Source: Elymus sibiricus (Eukaryota > Streptophyta > Magnoliopsida > Poales > Poaceae). Taken from it: a stretch of 64,000 nt of DNA. The notes under the pieces are model-generated. The model was given only the letters and a program-made list of their open reading frames with translations. It was not told the origin of the DNA and ran no database searches. Shown here piece after piece: positions 1 through 11,000 of this stretch (the first letter of the stretch is position 1; each line of letters starts with the position of its first letter). The position numbers and the translations under genes are program-made. The stretch is from positions 458,666,379 through 458,730,378 of the forward strand of contig CM077676.1 in NCBI GenBank assembly GCA_039707655.1, in the 5' to 3' direction.

Positions 1-237
1 CATGGCGTCCGTCGCACGGCTACCTCGACCACGGCTACACCGCCCTACGCTCTCGGCTACATCGACATCGGCACACAGGGCTACCGCCTTGCTTGAGAAA
101 CCTCGTTGGTTCCACTCCAACCACGACTTCCGCGATGAATCGACCGTTACGACTGTGGGGGGGATGTCCGTCGGCTTACCTTCGGATTCTTCTCCAGTCT
201 CACCGTCTGCGTCGCTACCGTTGTGACTGCGGGGGGA
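1..237 (+). other. Internal tail of an LTR retrotransposon, with polypurine tract
   Basis: GC-rich sequence directly upstream of a short LTR. Two similar G-runs (about 157-166 and 229-237) precede ATGT; the second abuts the LTR start and is the likely polypurine tract. A 74-codon open frame covers the stretch, but I recognise no domain in it and would not call it a gene. Confidence 0.35.
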
Positions 238-394
238 TGTTGAGTATCGTGATTAGTTAGGAAATATGAGATAGACTAGGATATGTTCTGGCTTGTCTTG
301 TACTCCCAGTTGATCATGTACTCCTATATATATATGCCCACGAGGCTCAAGCAATAAACACAGACTCCACCAATCTCTCTCTATTCCTCTAACA
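238..394 (+). mobile_element. Short LTR (157 bp), probable Ty1-copia 3' LTR
   Basis: Begins TGTTGAGTATCG just after a G-rich polypurine tract and ends CTCTAACA, so it has the TG...CA ends of an LTR. It contains a TATA-like run (CTATATATATATG, near 331) and AATAAA about 20 bases later, as expected for promoter and polyadenylation signals. No primer-binding site follows, so this is a 3' or solo LTR. Its partner would lie left of the window. The family is not identified. Confidence 0.55.
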
Positions 395-738
395 GTCGCG
401 GCTCTCACTGCCCGTCGTGCGGCTCCAGGGGAAGCTTTGATCCTCGGATCGGGCGGTGGCGGCGCTCCGGTGTCGTATCCTTCTTGATGGCGCCGCCTTG
501 GAGCCCACGGTTCGTCATATGCGGCTTCATCTCTTCGCGGTGATAGTGCTAAGCGTGGTGTTGCTGCGCTCAGCGCCTGTGTATCCTGCCTTGGGTGTGT
601 GTGGTGGTGGCGTGCGTTTGTACCGGGTGATGATGATCTTTGCTTTATGTATAAAGCGGGGCGGAAGCCTTTTTCGGTGCTGGCTGTGTCGTGGGTGTGA
701 TGCTGTGGATCCTTGTTGATGCGTGCATTATGCACGCC
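395..738 (+). mobile_element. Possible LINE 3'-UTR remnant
   Basis: GC-rich sequence resembling the 3' untranslated end of grass LINEs, including a TTTATGTATAAAGCGG-like segment near 643. No reverse-transcriptase coding or terminal poly-A is visible. A perfect 7-bp inverted repeat (GCGTGCA TTA TGCACGC, 721-737) marks the junction with the next element. Assignment is by resemblance only. Confidence 0.3.
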
Positions 739-862
739 CCAGCTACTGCTTGGGCCAGGCCGAATTACCTATTGCTTGAGTGCGACGACTATATCTCGCA
801 TTAAGTGAGACGATACGATAGGATGTCTCGGAAGAAATACAGATGAAAAATGAGACCTACCA

Positions 863-918
863 GAATTCAATCCCGGGTCTACGAGATGTAAGCAAGCGCT
901 GCTAACCAGTGAGGTACA
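863..918 (-). other. Degenerate tRNA-like (Pol III box A/B) sequence
   Basis: On the minus strand TACCTCACTGGTTAGC (916-901) resembles a box A, and GGGATTGAATTC (874-863) resembles box B of a tRNA, about 27 bases downstream. Both deviate from consensus and no cloverleaf could be completed. It is a relic tRNA or SINE head, not a functional tRNA. Confidence 0.35.
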
Positions 919-1289
919 GTCGGGTTCGTGCAATCCTGTAGGGCACGACGTTCTTAAGGCGAATAGAGCCGGTTTTCCATAGGGCTTTCCGGTTATTTTT
1001 CTTTGTTTTTTTCACGGTTTTCTTCGTTTCTTTCTCCATTTTCACTGGTTTTCTTTCTTTTATTTTCTTTTTCTTTTGTTTTATTTATTCTTTTTAGGGT
1101 TCTCAATGGTTTTGTTCTTTTCATTTTTCTTTGTTTTGCTCCTCTTTTCTTTGTTTATTTATCGGTTTTCAATGCTTTTTTTCTTTCTTTCCTTTTTCTT
1201 CATTTTTCTTCATTTTTTATCTTTTTTCTTGGTTTTCCCCTTGGTTTTTCAATATATTTCCATACACATTTTTGGTATATATCTAATAG

Positions 1290-2170
1290 ATTTTCCTAAT
1301 ACACATTTAACATTTTTCAAACACAAGTTTAACATTTTCTGAATACATGGTCAACATTTTTTCTACACACATTTTTTAACATTTTTCAAACCCTTGATTA
1401 ACATTTTGTGAACACCTGGTCAACATTTTTCCTATACATTTTTTCAAATGCTTGATTAACATTTTTCAAATAAAAGATTAACATTTTTTAATACATCTTA
1501 ATATTTTTTCTATACACATTTACCATTTTTCAAATGCTTGATTAATTTTTTTTGAAATACTTGTTCAACATTTCTTCAAATGCTTGATTAAAAAATTTAT
1601 ATACATGATCAAAAAAATTCATCATTTTATAATACATGTTCAACATTTTTTCTATACACATTTAACATTTTCCAAATGCTTGATTAACATTTTTCAAATA
1701 CTTGTTATAAATTCTTTCAAAAGCTTGATTTACATTTTTATATACATGATCAAATTTTTCATCATTTTTTTAATACAAGGTAAACATTTTTCTGATAAAC
1801 ATTTAACATTCTTCAAATGCTTTAGTAACATTTTTCAAATACATGTTCAACATTTTTTTAAATGCTTGATTAACATTTTTTTAAAATACAATATCAATTT
1901 GTTTCATACACATTGTTTTTATACATTTTTGTACGTGATTAACATTTTCAAAATGCTTGATTAACATTTTTTAGATACTTGTGCAACATATTTTTTCAAA
2001 ATGCTTGATTGACTTTTTATATACATGATATAAAAATTATCATTTTTTTAATACATGATCAAATATTTTTCTATACACATTCAACATTTTTCGAATGCTT
2101 GATTAACATTTTTCAAATACGTGTTCAACATTTTTCAAATACTTGTTCAATATTTTTCAACATATATATA
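1290..2170. repeat. AT-rich degenerate tandem array
   Basis: Dozens of imperfect copies of units such as TTAACATTTTTCAAATGC and ATACATGTTCAACATTTTT follow one another, with unit lengths near 18-22 bases and many small indels. The long open frames here arise from the repeat composition and are not genes. It forms the core of the surrounding transposon. Confidence 0.75.
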
Positions 2171-2316
2171 TATATATTTATTTATTTATAATATCTTAAA
2201 GTATAAACAAAAGTATTAAAATAAAGAAGAAAAAATGCAAACAAAAAACAGAAAAAAACCCGGAAAAATGAGGTTGTGGCCTACCGCGCGCATGGCCCGG
2301 TCCATCTCGCTCGCCC

Positions 2317-2348
2317 CTTCAGCGAGTCGGAAGCTGGACTCGCTGAAG
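2317..2348. repeat. Perfect 12-bp stem-loop
   Basis: CTTCAGCGAGTC (2317-2328) and GACTCGCTGAAG (2337-2348) pair perfectly around an 8-base loop. It lies just inside the right terminal repeat of the Mutator-like element. Confidence 0.8.
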
Positions 2349-2488
2349 GCGAGATATAGGAGCGCCCTTGCTTGACTGCAGCGACGGTACAAGCCCAATT
2401 ACTTGGGGCTACTAGCGATTAGAAGAACGAAGACACCTACGACGAAACTATTTCTGGGAAAAAAAACTGCAACCGTAGCTGCGAAGGT

Positions 2489-2509
2489 CCCCCCCCCCCC
2501 CCCCCCCCC
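2489..2509. repeat. C21 homopolymer
   Basis: Twenty-one consecutive C, then T and five more C. Length may be affected by sequencing or assembly error. Confidence 0.85.
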
Positions 2510-2678
2510 TCCCCCAGGGTCGGCCCTGATTGTCATGTTGCATCAATAAAGGCGACATCAACATTTACTTTAGGAGCACCTAGGCATGTGGAGTTGTCCA
2601 ATGATTATCATGCACCTGTTGGTCACTAGGCAGATGGGACGACTCTACGAACAAATAATTTCCACTGCTAAGACCATC

Positions 2679-3080
2679 AGAGCATGGCTAATAGTATAGC
2701 CAGATGCTGGCTAGCTATATAATGTTGTCATATAATGTAAAGATTTCCCCCTGCAAAAAAAAATATAATGTAAAGATTTATAATTTCTTGTATAATACAA
2801 TTACTTTTTTCAACTTCTCTTTCTTTCTTTTTTCAAATTCTCTTTCTTTCTTTTTCTTACTTTCTTTCTATCTCTTTCCTCTCACTTAATGCTTTTACTT
2901 AGAAACAAACACAACGCCTCGCTCTTGCATCATATCCTATTTCTTCTGTTTTTCTTTGTCTCTATCTTCCACACCAACGAAAATATCAAGTGATAGCCTA
3001 CTATTGTACTTGCTCTTTGGGCTCATTCCCCTTACTTCACGTAAGTAGGCTATAAAGCCTGCTAGTATTATACTTGCTCT
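2679..3080. mobile_element. MITE-like element
   Basis: Left end AGAGCATGGCTAATAG and the reverse complement of the right end (AGAGCAAGTATAATAC) form an imperfect terminal inverted repeat. The right end is preceded by a second copy of a CTATTGTACTTGCTCT-like motif. The interior is AT-rich and non-coding. The target duplication is not clear, so the superfamily is not assigned. Confidence 0.4.
2731..2779 (+). mobile_element. Ultra-short 5'-truncated LINE insertion with 16-17-bp TSD
   Basis: The sequence TATAATGTAAAGATTT occurs at 2731-2746 and again at 2764-2779. Between the copies there are only CCCCCTGC and nine A. A long direct repeat flanking a few bases plus poly-A is the signature of target-primed reverse transcription that aborted almost at once. 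The CCCxxGC-A(n) end resembles the tail of the retroposon ending at 62,846. Confidence 0.7.
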
Positions 3081-3154
3081 CAAGACTTCTATCCAAACAA
3101 ATATCTTCCTCCGACGGACACAACAAACTGGCTTTGGAAAGCACTCAATTATTT

Positions 3155-4076
3155 GCACATACGTTCGCTTTCTTTCTTCCTCACGAAGAAAGGAAAGGCG
3201 ATCTCGCCTTCTAACTAGGAGAGTCTCCTCCGCCGTTGTCCACCGGCGGCTCCCCTCCACCAAAGATCTCGGTCGTCGATGGTGAGGGGGGTCGCCGGAT
3301 CCATGCGTGTGGATCACTTTTAGGCCCTAGTAGCTTAGGTGTTTAGGCTATTCATCGTCTTGGCTTCGGCGGCGGCGATGGCGGCGTTGAATAAAGTATC
3401 TTCAGATCCTTCCCCTATGAGTCGATCGGCCCTTTGGTTGGGGATGGATTTGGAAACCAGTCCGTTCAAGCAAGGATGGTGTGGCGGCGACATCATCGTG
3501 GTGGACTTGTGTCCTCGTGCTCCGCCGTTGCGACGGTGTTTGCTCCAGCGCCCGCGCGGAGCTTGGGAGTTATTCCAGGAGCGGATGCAGATTGTGGTCT
3601 GCATCGGCGGCATCTCGAAGATGGTGGATCGTGTGCTGGGTTCGTGATTCGTGGATGACAGGAATGGTTTACTCCTCCGACGTCTTAGTCGTGCGGGGGT
3701 GCCAGATCTAAGTTCGATGGCATGCCCGGGGTGTTGGCCCGGTCTGATTCGTTCAACTGTAATGGTTTCGCCCTTGGTGAGTCACCTTGAAGGTCCGCAA
3801 AGCTGCATATCATCGATGGAGCCGCGTCGAGCTCGGGTAAGGAGGCGATCCGTCATTTTTTTGGTGGCTGTTGTGATGGTGCCGAAGGCGGGTGACGGGC
3901 GATGGTGTCAAGCTCAGAGGATTTTTCGGTCTTGATTGTAATTTTCTTTCTTGGCTGGCTTTTCTTTGTGCAAAGACTAACGTTCTGTTGTCTTTTCAGT
4001 TTTATCAAGTCGGTGTGTACGTGGCTTGTACTATGACCCTTATATGATATAAATGAGACATGTATTACCATGAAAA
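3155..4076 (+). mobile_element. Poly-A retroposon (LINE-derived, non-coding), 17-bp TSD
   Basis: Flanked by exact 17-bp direct repeats AAAGCACTCAATTATTT (3138-3154 and 4077-4093) and ending in an A-run. The GC-rich 5' part resembles a grass LINE 5'-UTR. The 3' part (from about 3890) resembles a LINE 3'-UTR with a T-rich stretch and ...ATTACCATG before the A-tail. No reverse-transcriptase or endonuclease frame is present; the open frames of about 100 codons are incidental. It was probably mobilised in trans. It lies just downstream of the BURP pseudogene. Confidence 0.75.
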
Positions 4077-5099
4077 AAAGCACTCAATTATTTCACACCG
4101 TATATATCTCGGTGCATGCAGCGTCTACATCATATTCATGCCACAGCTCAAACAAACAAACACACGTGTGACCTTGTGGGCATGAGCGTTCCCATCTACA
4201 GCGTGTCGGCATGCTCGTTGACTGACACCCAGATAATGCTCAGTTTAGTGAGAAAGTGGCACACGGTCACATCACCAGGTCTAACTTTGTGCAGCTCAAA
4301 GAACGGGTTCTTCGGGCTCCACAATGACGTGTCAAGGTGGCACACGGCCATGACCTCCATCGTCCTCGGCGAGGCATCCTCCTCCACGCTCGCCAGCGTC
4401 ACCATGTACGCGGCCGTAGGGCTGGACGTGTGGCAGTAGTACACCGCATACGGGTAGGTCAGGTCATGGCAGGTCACGACCTCCGATGATGACCCGGAGA
4501 GCTTCCGTGCAGCCGTCACGTTGTACCTCCCCCTCAGCGCCGGTGTCCCTGGGTCATCCATGGGCAGATCCATGGCGGAGAATGGGCGGATGTTGCGCCT
4601 CCCAAGAAGGGACACCGGCAGCTCGGTGATGGACTCCAGGGAGGTGGCACAGCCTGCTTTCTGGCCGGGGAGCGTCCGTGGGTGCTCGCAGGTGTCCAGC
4701 GTCCACCGTATCTCTCTGGTCATCATGAGGGACGCTGGTGAGAACATCGTGATGATGTCGGAGAGGTGTTCGGTGGAGAATGGGATGGAGTCGGCGACGT
4801 CACCGGAGAGAAGCGCCGGCATGGAGGTGGTCGGCGGGATGGTCGGAGTGATCAAGGACCCTGGCCTCAACATGTCGTGGAAGAAAAAGACATCTGCCTC
4901 TTTCTTGTTCTTGTAGCTGTGAGCGTGAACATGGTGGCTCCCCTCTCCTTTTACTGCAACACGTACAATGGTAAAAAAATCATTCGAGAGTTTGTATTTA
5001 ACAAAATAATTAACTCTATTTCCTAGTAAAAAAATTGATCTTCACCTTGGTGCAGAGCGTCGGGTTGTTCATCTTTCTCTTCAACTGACCCATATGACA

Positions 5100-5970
5100 T
5101 AGTGACTTTGAATTTTCTTCGTGTGTTGTGGAGCCTCCCTTCAGAATCTCCTGGCCATCTACACCATAAGACACTGAGATTTCTTTTAAATCATTTTCAC
5201 CTTTTAACCCATACGGTTCTGATGCTTCCTTGCGAATTTCTTGGCCCTTTGATCCTTATGTTACGGATATTTCCTTCAGATTTTCACGCCCGTCTGCGCC
5301 ATAAGACGCTGAGATCTCTTTTAAATCCATTTCACCTCTTAACCCATATGATCCTGATGGTTCCTTCAGAATTTCTTGGTCTTTTGATTCGTATGTCACA
5401 GATATTTCCTTGAGGTTTTCTTGGCCATCTACACCATAAGACACTGAGATTTCTTTTAAGTCATTTCCATCTTTTAAGCCAGAAGATAGTCCAGATGCTT
5501 CCTTCGAAATTTCTCGGCCTTTTGATCCATATGATACAGATATTTCCTTTAGATTTTTATATGTTTCCAAGGTGTGTATGCTGCAAGGATCTTCTTTAAA
5601 TTTAGTGGGACTTTCTTTAAACTCTTTGAACCTTCTAACCCATATGACACTGAGATTTCCTTTAGATTTTCTTCACGTACGGTTTCTCCCGTTGGAATAT
5701 CTTCACCGTTTACACCATAAGACACTGATATTTCTTTTAAATCATTTTCACCTTCTAACCCATATGGCCCTGAGATTTCTTTGTGGCCTTCTCCACCTTT
5801 TGATCCATATGACACAGATATTTCCTTTAGATTTTCATCTTTCAATGGTTTATATAATGCAAGGATCTTCTTCAAATTTAGTGAAACTTTCTTTAAATTG
5901 TTGTCACCTTCTAACCCATACGACACTGAGATTTCCTTTAGATTTTCTTCGATTTTTGTTCTATGGGCAG
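5100..5970 (-). repeat. Coding repeat array of the BURP pseudogene
   Basis: On the minus strand, units of roughly 45-75 bases encode variants of NLKEISVSYG-x-G. Two larger units repeat the pattern LKKVxLNLKKILAxY followed by the short unit. Internal recombination or slippage in this array could explain the frameshifts seen in it. Confidence 0.8.
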
Positions 5971-6415
5971 AAATTTTTTCTTCTACATAATTTTTAGCTT
6001 GTAACCCTTGTGGCATTGGCTGTCCCTTCAGATCCTTACCAATGGTTGGGTCATGTGCCATCATGACCTTCTTTATACCTTCTTCACCATGAGACCCATG
6101 GGCCTGTTTTAAATCATCTTCAATTTGTGATATGATATGAACATGGTTGTCCCTGAGTCCAGCTTCTAACTTGACTCTCTCATAGTTAGGTCCAATTTTT
6201 AGCAGCCCTGTAATAAACTTGAGGTTACTAGGACTATTTATGAGGTCATCTAAAGAAACAAACACTGAATGGGCATGTGTAGTATGCATATCTACAGACA
6301 CGACTCATAACAACAACGAAACCAACCAAACTCGTGTTTGCAGTATGCATATATAGAAATTGATCATACATAACCAGTCGAATATATGGAAGGATACATT
6401 AAGACCAATCTTTTA

Positions 6416-6658
6416 CCCACCTCCGTTCAAAAACAATTGAAGTTCAGGGTTTGTCCTAGGTAAAACTTGTTTATAGAAAAATATATCAACATCTAGAACA
6501 GAAAATTAGTGTCATGATATTCTTTATAAAATATATTTATGTATTGTGTGTATTTGTTATCGTAGATCCTAATACATTTTTTCCATGAAGTTGGTCAAAC
6601 TAAAATAAGTTGGACTTGGGACAAATCTAGAACTTCAGTTATTTTGGAACACAGGGAG
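6416..6658. mobile_element. Stowaway MITE in BURP intron
   Basis: A 243-bp element flanked by TA (6414-6415 and 6659-6660). The left end CTCCGTTCAAAAACAATTGA and the reverse complement of the right end (CTCCCTGTGTTCCAAAATAA) form an inverted repeat of about 40 bases at roughly 80 percent identity. The CTCC...GTTC terminus and the TA duplication are standard for Stowaway (Tc1/Mariner) elements of grasses. It lies wholly inside the intron between 7005 and 6250. Confidence 0.8.
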
Positions 6659-6945
6659 TAGTATATATCGAATATTCCCTTTTACTGCATCTAGACACAT
6701 TATAATTCCTCAACTTTTATTGTTCAACTATTGCTTGGGTTTAGTTTACAGTGCACACTGAGCTAAAAAACACTCAGTCATACCGTTAATTAATTATCAA
6801 AAACGTTGAAATGAGGTCACCAACACTAAAGTTGGTTTGTATTATAGTATACTCTTTTCAGTGATATGATGTGCATCGCTGCCATGTCCACTGTTTTTGT
6901 AGAGGGCCCATGCATGCCCACTGTTTTGCCACATAGGAGCTGCCT

Positions 6946-6950
<5 letters not shown>

Positions 6951-7004
<54 letters not shown>
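6951..7004. repeat. (GA)27 microsatellite
   Basis: Uninterrupted GA dinucleotides, read as CT on the gene strand. They start immediately at the 5' splice donor of the BURP pseudogene (donor GT at 7005-7004), so the intron begins GTCTCTCT. Confidence 0.95.
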
Positions 7005-7007
<3 letters not shown>

Positions 7008-7113
7008 TTTTGTTGGGCTAACAGGTCGCTGATAGCCGGGGGAATCGGAATTCCTGGTAGCGCCGCCTCCCAATACGCCGTCAGCATCTCCATGTTTGTC
7101 TTGGTCATCTTGG

Positions 7114-7494
7114 CTGCATCGGCAAAACTCACATGCTGGCTACCTTGTCCTCCAACAATCTGCGTGCAACATAACAAATAACAGTACGAACGTTACAACT
7201 TACAAATTCACAGTTACTACACGTAGAAATATCAGCACGGCAATTCGTATGTGGATGTGATGCAAGCATAGAAATATCTGATAAGAAGAGTATGGCGTAT
7301 GCCTGCACGAACGCCACACCTTCATGAAACCTCGTAGGCTGAACGTGCACGAACGAAAACTATAAGATCCAAATATCTTGCGCAAGATCTCCGGCCGCAG
7401 TTCCGGAACACGTCGATGACAAGATCGATGGGACCAATCATGCAGGACATTGTCGTGAAGCGAGAAGAGCGCTAGGACTGCCTCCTTAGTCGAG
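7114..7494 (-). other. Region upstream of the BURP exon, no gene assigned
   Basis: On the minus strand an open frame runs from the insertion site at 7494 to about 7200, but I recognise no family in it. It may contain the missing first exon or promoter of the BURP gene. The gene side is cut off from 19,677-20,226 by the Gypsy insertion. Confidence 0.3.
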
Positions 7495-7984
7495 TGAGGG
7501 TGTCCCGGACTAGGGGGTACTCGGGCTGCCGGCCTATCTCTCGTAGGCCGGACTAGTGGGCCGCCCTTTAGTCATCAAAGGAAGGCCGGATAGTGGGCGA
7601 CCCCGTGCACCAGAAGGAAACCTCCAAAGACTTGGCGTCTCCTCCAAGAAATAATTAGCGTAACCGGCATGTTTATCCCCTGATGGCGACCGACCGTATG
7701 TAACCCTAGGTCCCTCTGGTGTCTATATAAACCAGAGGGTTTAGTCTTTAGAGACACAGAATCATTATACACTCCTAGGGTTTAGTCCATTCGATCTCGA
7801 GGTAGATCAACTCTGTAACCTTCATACAATCACATCAATACAATCTAGTAGGACGTAGGGTTTTACCTCTTCGAGAGGGCCCGAACCTGGGTAAATCGCT
7901 GTCTCTACGTTCCCTGTTACTCATTGATTCCTAGATCCACAGTTCGGACCCCCTACCCGAGATCTGCCGGTTTTGGTACCGACA
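7495..7984 (+). repeat. 5' LTR of the Tat-type element
   Basis: Begins TGAGGGTGTCCCGG, contains a TATATAAACC TATA box near 7721, and ends TTTTGGTACCGACA. It equals the 3' LTR in length, with no indel between the two. Confidence 0.92.
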
Positions 7985-8002
7985 TTGGTGCTTTCATTGA
8001 GA
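7985..8002 (+). promoter_or_regulatory. Primer-binding site of the Tat-type element
   Basis: TTGGTGCTTTCATTGAGA follows the 5' LTR directly, where the tRNA primer for minus-strand DNA synthesis would bind. The tRNA was not determined. Confidence 0.7.
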
Positions 8003-8029
8003 GCTCCGCTGTAGGGTCATCAAGGATCA

Positions 8030-11000
8030 ATGGCTCGTTTAGTCATTAGCAACAGTGCTAGCTGCGGGGACATCTTCGTTCCCGGCCAGCTCTTTGCGTT
8101 CGGCCGCGTCATGCTACACGCAGATCCGGCCGGTCGCCTCGGCCGGGTCGACAGCTTTACCCCCGATCAGGAGATCAGGTTCGGAAACTTGGAGTTCGTC
8201 GCCGACTCCCGGGGAGATCTTATCCTTACGGGGTCCTCAGCCTCGCCTGAAGGACCCGCAAATCCTGAAGCTTTGACTTCGGGTACGGCCAGCCCCACTA
8301 CCGGGACGGCCGCCGCTCCGGACCCGGCCTCAAGCCCAGATCTAATCTCCGCGCCCGGCTGCCGAAAATTAGCCTCGGCCGAACATGACTGCGGGGCAAA
8401 ATCAAACGCCCCCGTCATGATCACACTGCGGGTTGACCCCGTAAACCGCCAGAACTTGGAGCCGACGGATCTCTCATTATTAAACGGGATACTAGATCGG
8501 ATCCAAGCCATGGGAATCACCAATGGCCAGTCCTCGTTCTACGATTAGATCGGGCTTAAAACCGATGACATGGAAATTCACGCCCCTCCGGCCACCCACT
8601 TGATCGCCACTATCGAAGGCTCAACCAAGGGTTCACCACTCCCCCCGGAACCGAAAGCGCATGGGGTGCAAGTTTCCGATCAGCAAGCTTCATCCTCCAG
8701 CTCGGCAGCCGAACTCCGCTCCGGAGAGGGTTCTGAGCCGAAGTCTGATTCAGCACGCAACCTCGAGTTCACACACCCGCGCCCCGCCACCTATCCGGAT
8801 CCAGAGCTTGGCGCGTCGGATTTCATGTCAATCCAGGACGCGGCCACCGAAACCCTGGACTCACACCCCACCGGGATCAAAATTTTCATCCCACCCTCCC
8901 CCCACATCGAGTACTGTCCAAGTAACTCAGGACGGCCCGACATATGGGACCTAATGTACGTAAAGCAACAGCCAAGAGAGACAGTTCGGCACTTCTGGGC
9001 CAGATTCCTCCTCGTCAAAAACAAGATGACGGACGGTTGCAGCAAGGAAATTCTGGAGGTTTTTCGACAGAACTGCCGAGACGAAGGCATCTTAAATGTC
9101 CTCGCCCGCCGCCACATCCAAAACTTCTCTGAGTTATCGGACCTGGTGTCTAAATACTGTGCTATGGAGTATGCTTGGCAGGCTCAGCTCGAGTAAACGA
9201 AGTCAATCCGTACAGAGGGATCCAACCAAGCTCAGGCAAAATGCGCATACCCTCGCCGGACACCTCAATACGAGCCGTCCGAGAAAAGGATGAAACCCCT
9301 GACAAGATCCAAAACGGTCCTTGACGAACTACTGGACAAACCATGCCCCATACACTCCGTCCTTCTCAACACAAACCCAACCCACAGCCTTCAAGCTTGC
9401 TGGGTGGTCAGGCAAGTCGCCAAGAGCGGTGAAGTCATCGGAGGCCCGTACTCAAATAAACGTCCAGCAACGCCCCTTGATGATGACGCCGAGATCCTAA
9501 CAATCTATGAGACGTATTCCTCAAAGAACCAGAGGAAGAGAGCCCTTTGAGAGCTCGCTCAAATTCACCATGTGGCAGCGACAGGCTCATGGACAGACAC
9601 ACCTATCACCTTCAGCGAACAAGACCAGCCGAGGTCCCGCCCCACTCGAGCTACTGCCGCCCTTGTCCTTGATCCCATAGTGGATGGATTTTGACTCCAA
9701 AAGGTGCTAATGGACGGCGGCAGCGGGCTAAACGTCATTTACGAGGACACCTTGGACAAAATGCAGTTTGACAGATCTCGCATCGAGCAAAGTCACACCA
9801 CCTTTCGAGGGATCATCCCCGGAAAGGAGGCATGTTGTAGTGGCCGAGTGGCTCTCGATGTGGTCTTTGGAACCCCCGAGAACTACCGATCAGAAGAACT
9901 GCTTTTCCACATTGTGCCCTTTCGCAGTGGCTACCACGCCTTATTAGGGCGCGACGCTTTCGCACGATTCCATGCCATCCCACATTACGGGTACATGAAA
10001 CTTAATATGCCAGGGCCAAATGGCGTGATCACAGTAATAAGTGATCCGGACAGAGCTCTTCGGGCCGAGAATAAAATAGCATCGCTCGCCCTCGAAGCGT
10101 TATCCGAAGCCCTCGCAACTGAAGAACTGACCGCGCTCCGCTCAGCGGTGGATAAGGACGACGTAATCCTCGACAAAAGGCCCAAATCTACATCCTTCAA
10201 ACCAGTGGATGAAATTGTCAAATTCCAAGTGCACCCCACAGATCCCAACAAGACAGCATCCATTGGAGCCCAGCTGGACCCCGCGGTCGATGAAGAGTTG
10301 TGCAAATTTTTGCGCGCAAGCTGGGATATTTTCGCCTGGCACCCGTCAGACATGCCAGGGATCCCGCGTGGATTAGCCGAGCACAGCCTGAACATAATTA
10401 AAAGTTTCAAGCCAGTCAAACAGACCCTACGTCGATTTTCCGAACCCAAGCGTCAAGCTATGGGCGAGGAACTGGCAAAGTTGCTCGAAGCCGGATTCAT
10501 CCGAGACATCAACAAGCATCCGGAATGGTTGGCCAATCTGGTCATGGTACCCAACAAGGATAAGTTCTGGCGCTTGTGTGTCGATTTTAAGGATTTAAAC
10601 AAGGCCTGCCCCAAGGATTCTTTCCCCTTGCCCCGCATAGACCAGATCATAGATGCCACTGCCGGGCATGACTTGCTGTGTTTCCTCGACGCTTACTCCG
10701 GATACCATCAAATTAAAATGAAGGAGTCCGACCAAGCAGCCACAACATTCATAACCCCCTATGGACCATTCTGTTTCAACACAATGCCCTTCGGATTAAA
10801 GAACGCAGGGGCTACATACCAGCGCATGATCCAAACGTGTTTGGAAAAGCAGATCGGCAAAACGGTCGAGGCATATGTGGACGACGTGGTTGTCAAAACC
10901 AAACACGTCAGTCAACTGGTGGACGATCTCCGGCAAACCTTCGACAGCCTACGGACTTTCGATATACGGCTCAATCCGGAAAAGTGCGTCTTTGGAGTGC

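Larger units (their letters stand above)
740..2440. mobile_element. Mutator-like or unclassified DNA transposon with AT-rich core
   Basis: Inverted copies of one sequence lie at 789-809 (starts CTATATCTCGC) and 2339-2359 (reverse complement starts CTATATCTCGC), matching at about 16 of 21 positions. Related inverted segments (AGCTACTGCTTGGGCC near 738 and CTTGGGGCTACTAGC near 2403) lie outside them. The interior holds a degenerate tRNA-like stretch and an AT-rich array. No transposase ORF is present, so the element is non-autonomous. Exact ends and target duplication were not resolved. Confidence 0.4.
4196..7113 (-). pseudogene. BURP-domain protein (RD22/RAFTIN-like) pseudogene
   Basis: BURP proteins are secreted or wall-associated plant proteins linked to development and stress. 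An upstream exon (7113-7006) encodes AYWEAALPGIPIPPAISDLL, typical of the mature N-terminus. It ends at a G|GT donor (7006/7005) and joins in phase to an acceptor TTTAG (6250), giving D-D-L-I-N-S-P from 6249. The next exon carries about a dozen LKEISVSYG-type repeats. The BURP domain (about 4916-4196) shows CEH, CHDLTYPYAVYYCH, VCHLDTSLWSP and VCHFL, the spaced C-H pairs of the family; the first pair has an extra E. Damage: a frameshift near 5565 (about +2 relative to its own internal repeat), a TAA stop at 5256-5258, a frameshift near 5110, and no clean splice or frame between 5030 and 4960. The signal-peptide exon was not found. The family call is firm; loss of function is inferred. Confidence 0.85.

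Noticed and set aside
2..226. 74-codon open frame at the left edge
   Set aside because: GC-rich, no recognised domain, and ends in the polypurine region before an LTR.
1003..2191. Several open frames rich in Phe, Ile and Lys in the AT-rich array
   Set aside because: They follow the repeat units and low-complexity composition; no start context, domain or codon bias supports genes.
3335..3935. Overlapping open frames of 70-100 codons on both strands
   Set aside because: They lie within a TSD-flanked poly-A retroposon and overlap in many frames, as expected for GC-rich non-coding DNA.
5102..5997. Plus-strand Leu/His/Phe-rich frames opposite the BURP repeats
   Set aside because: They are the antisense shadow of the LKEISVSYG-coding repeat.
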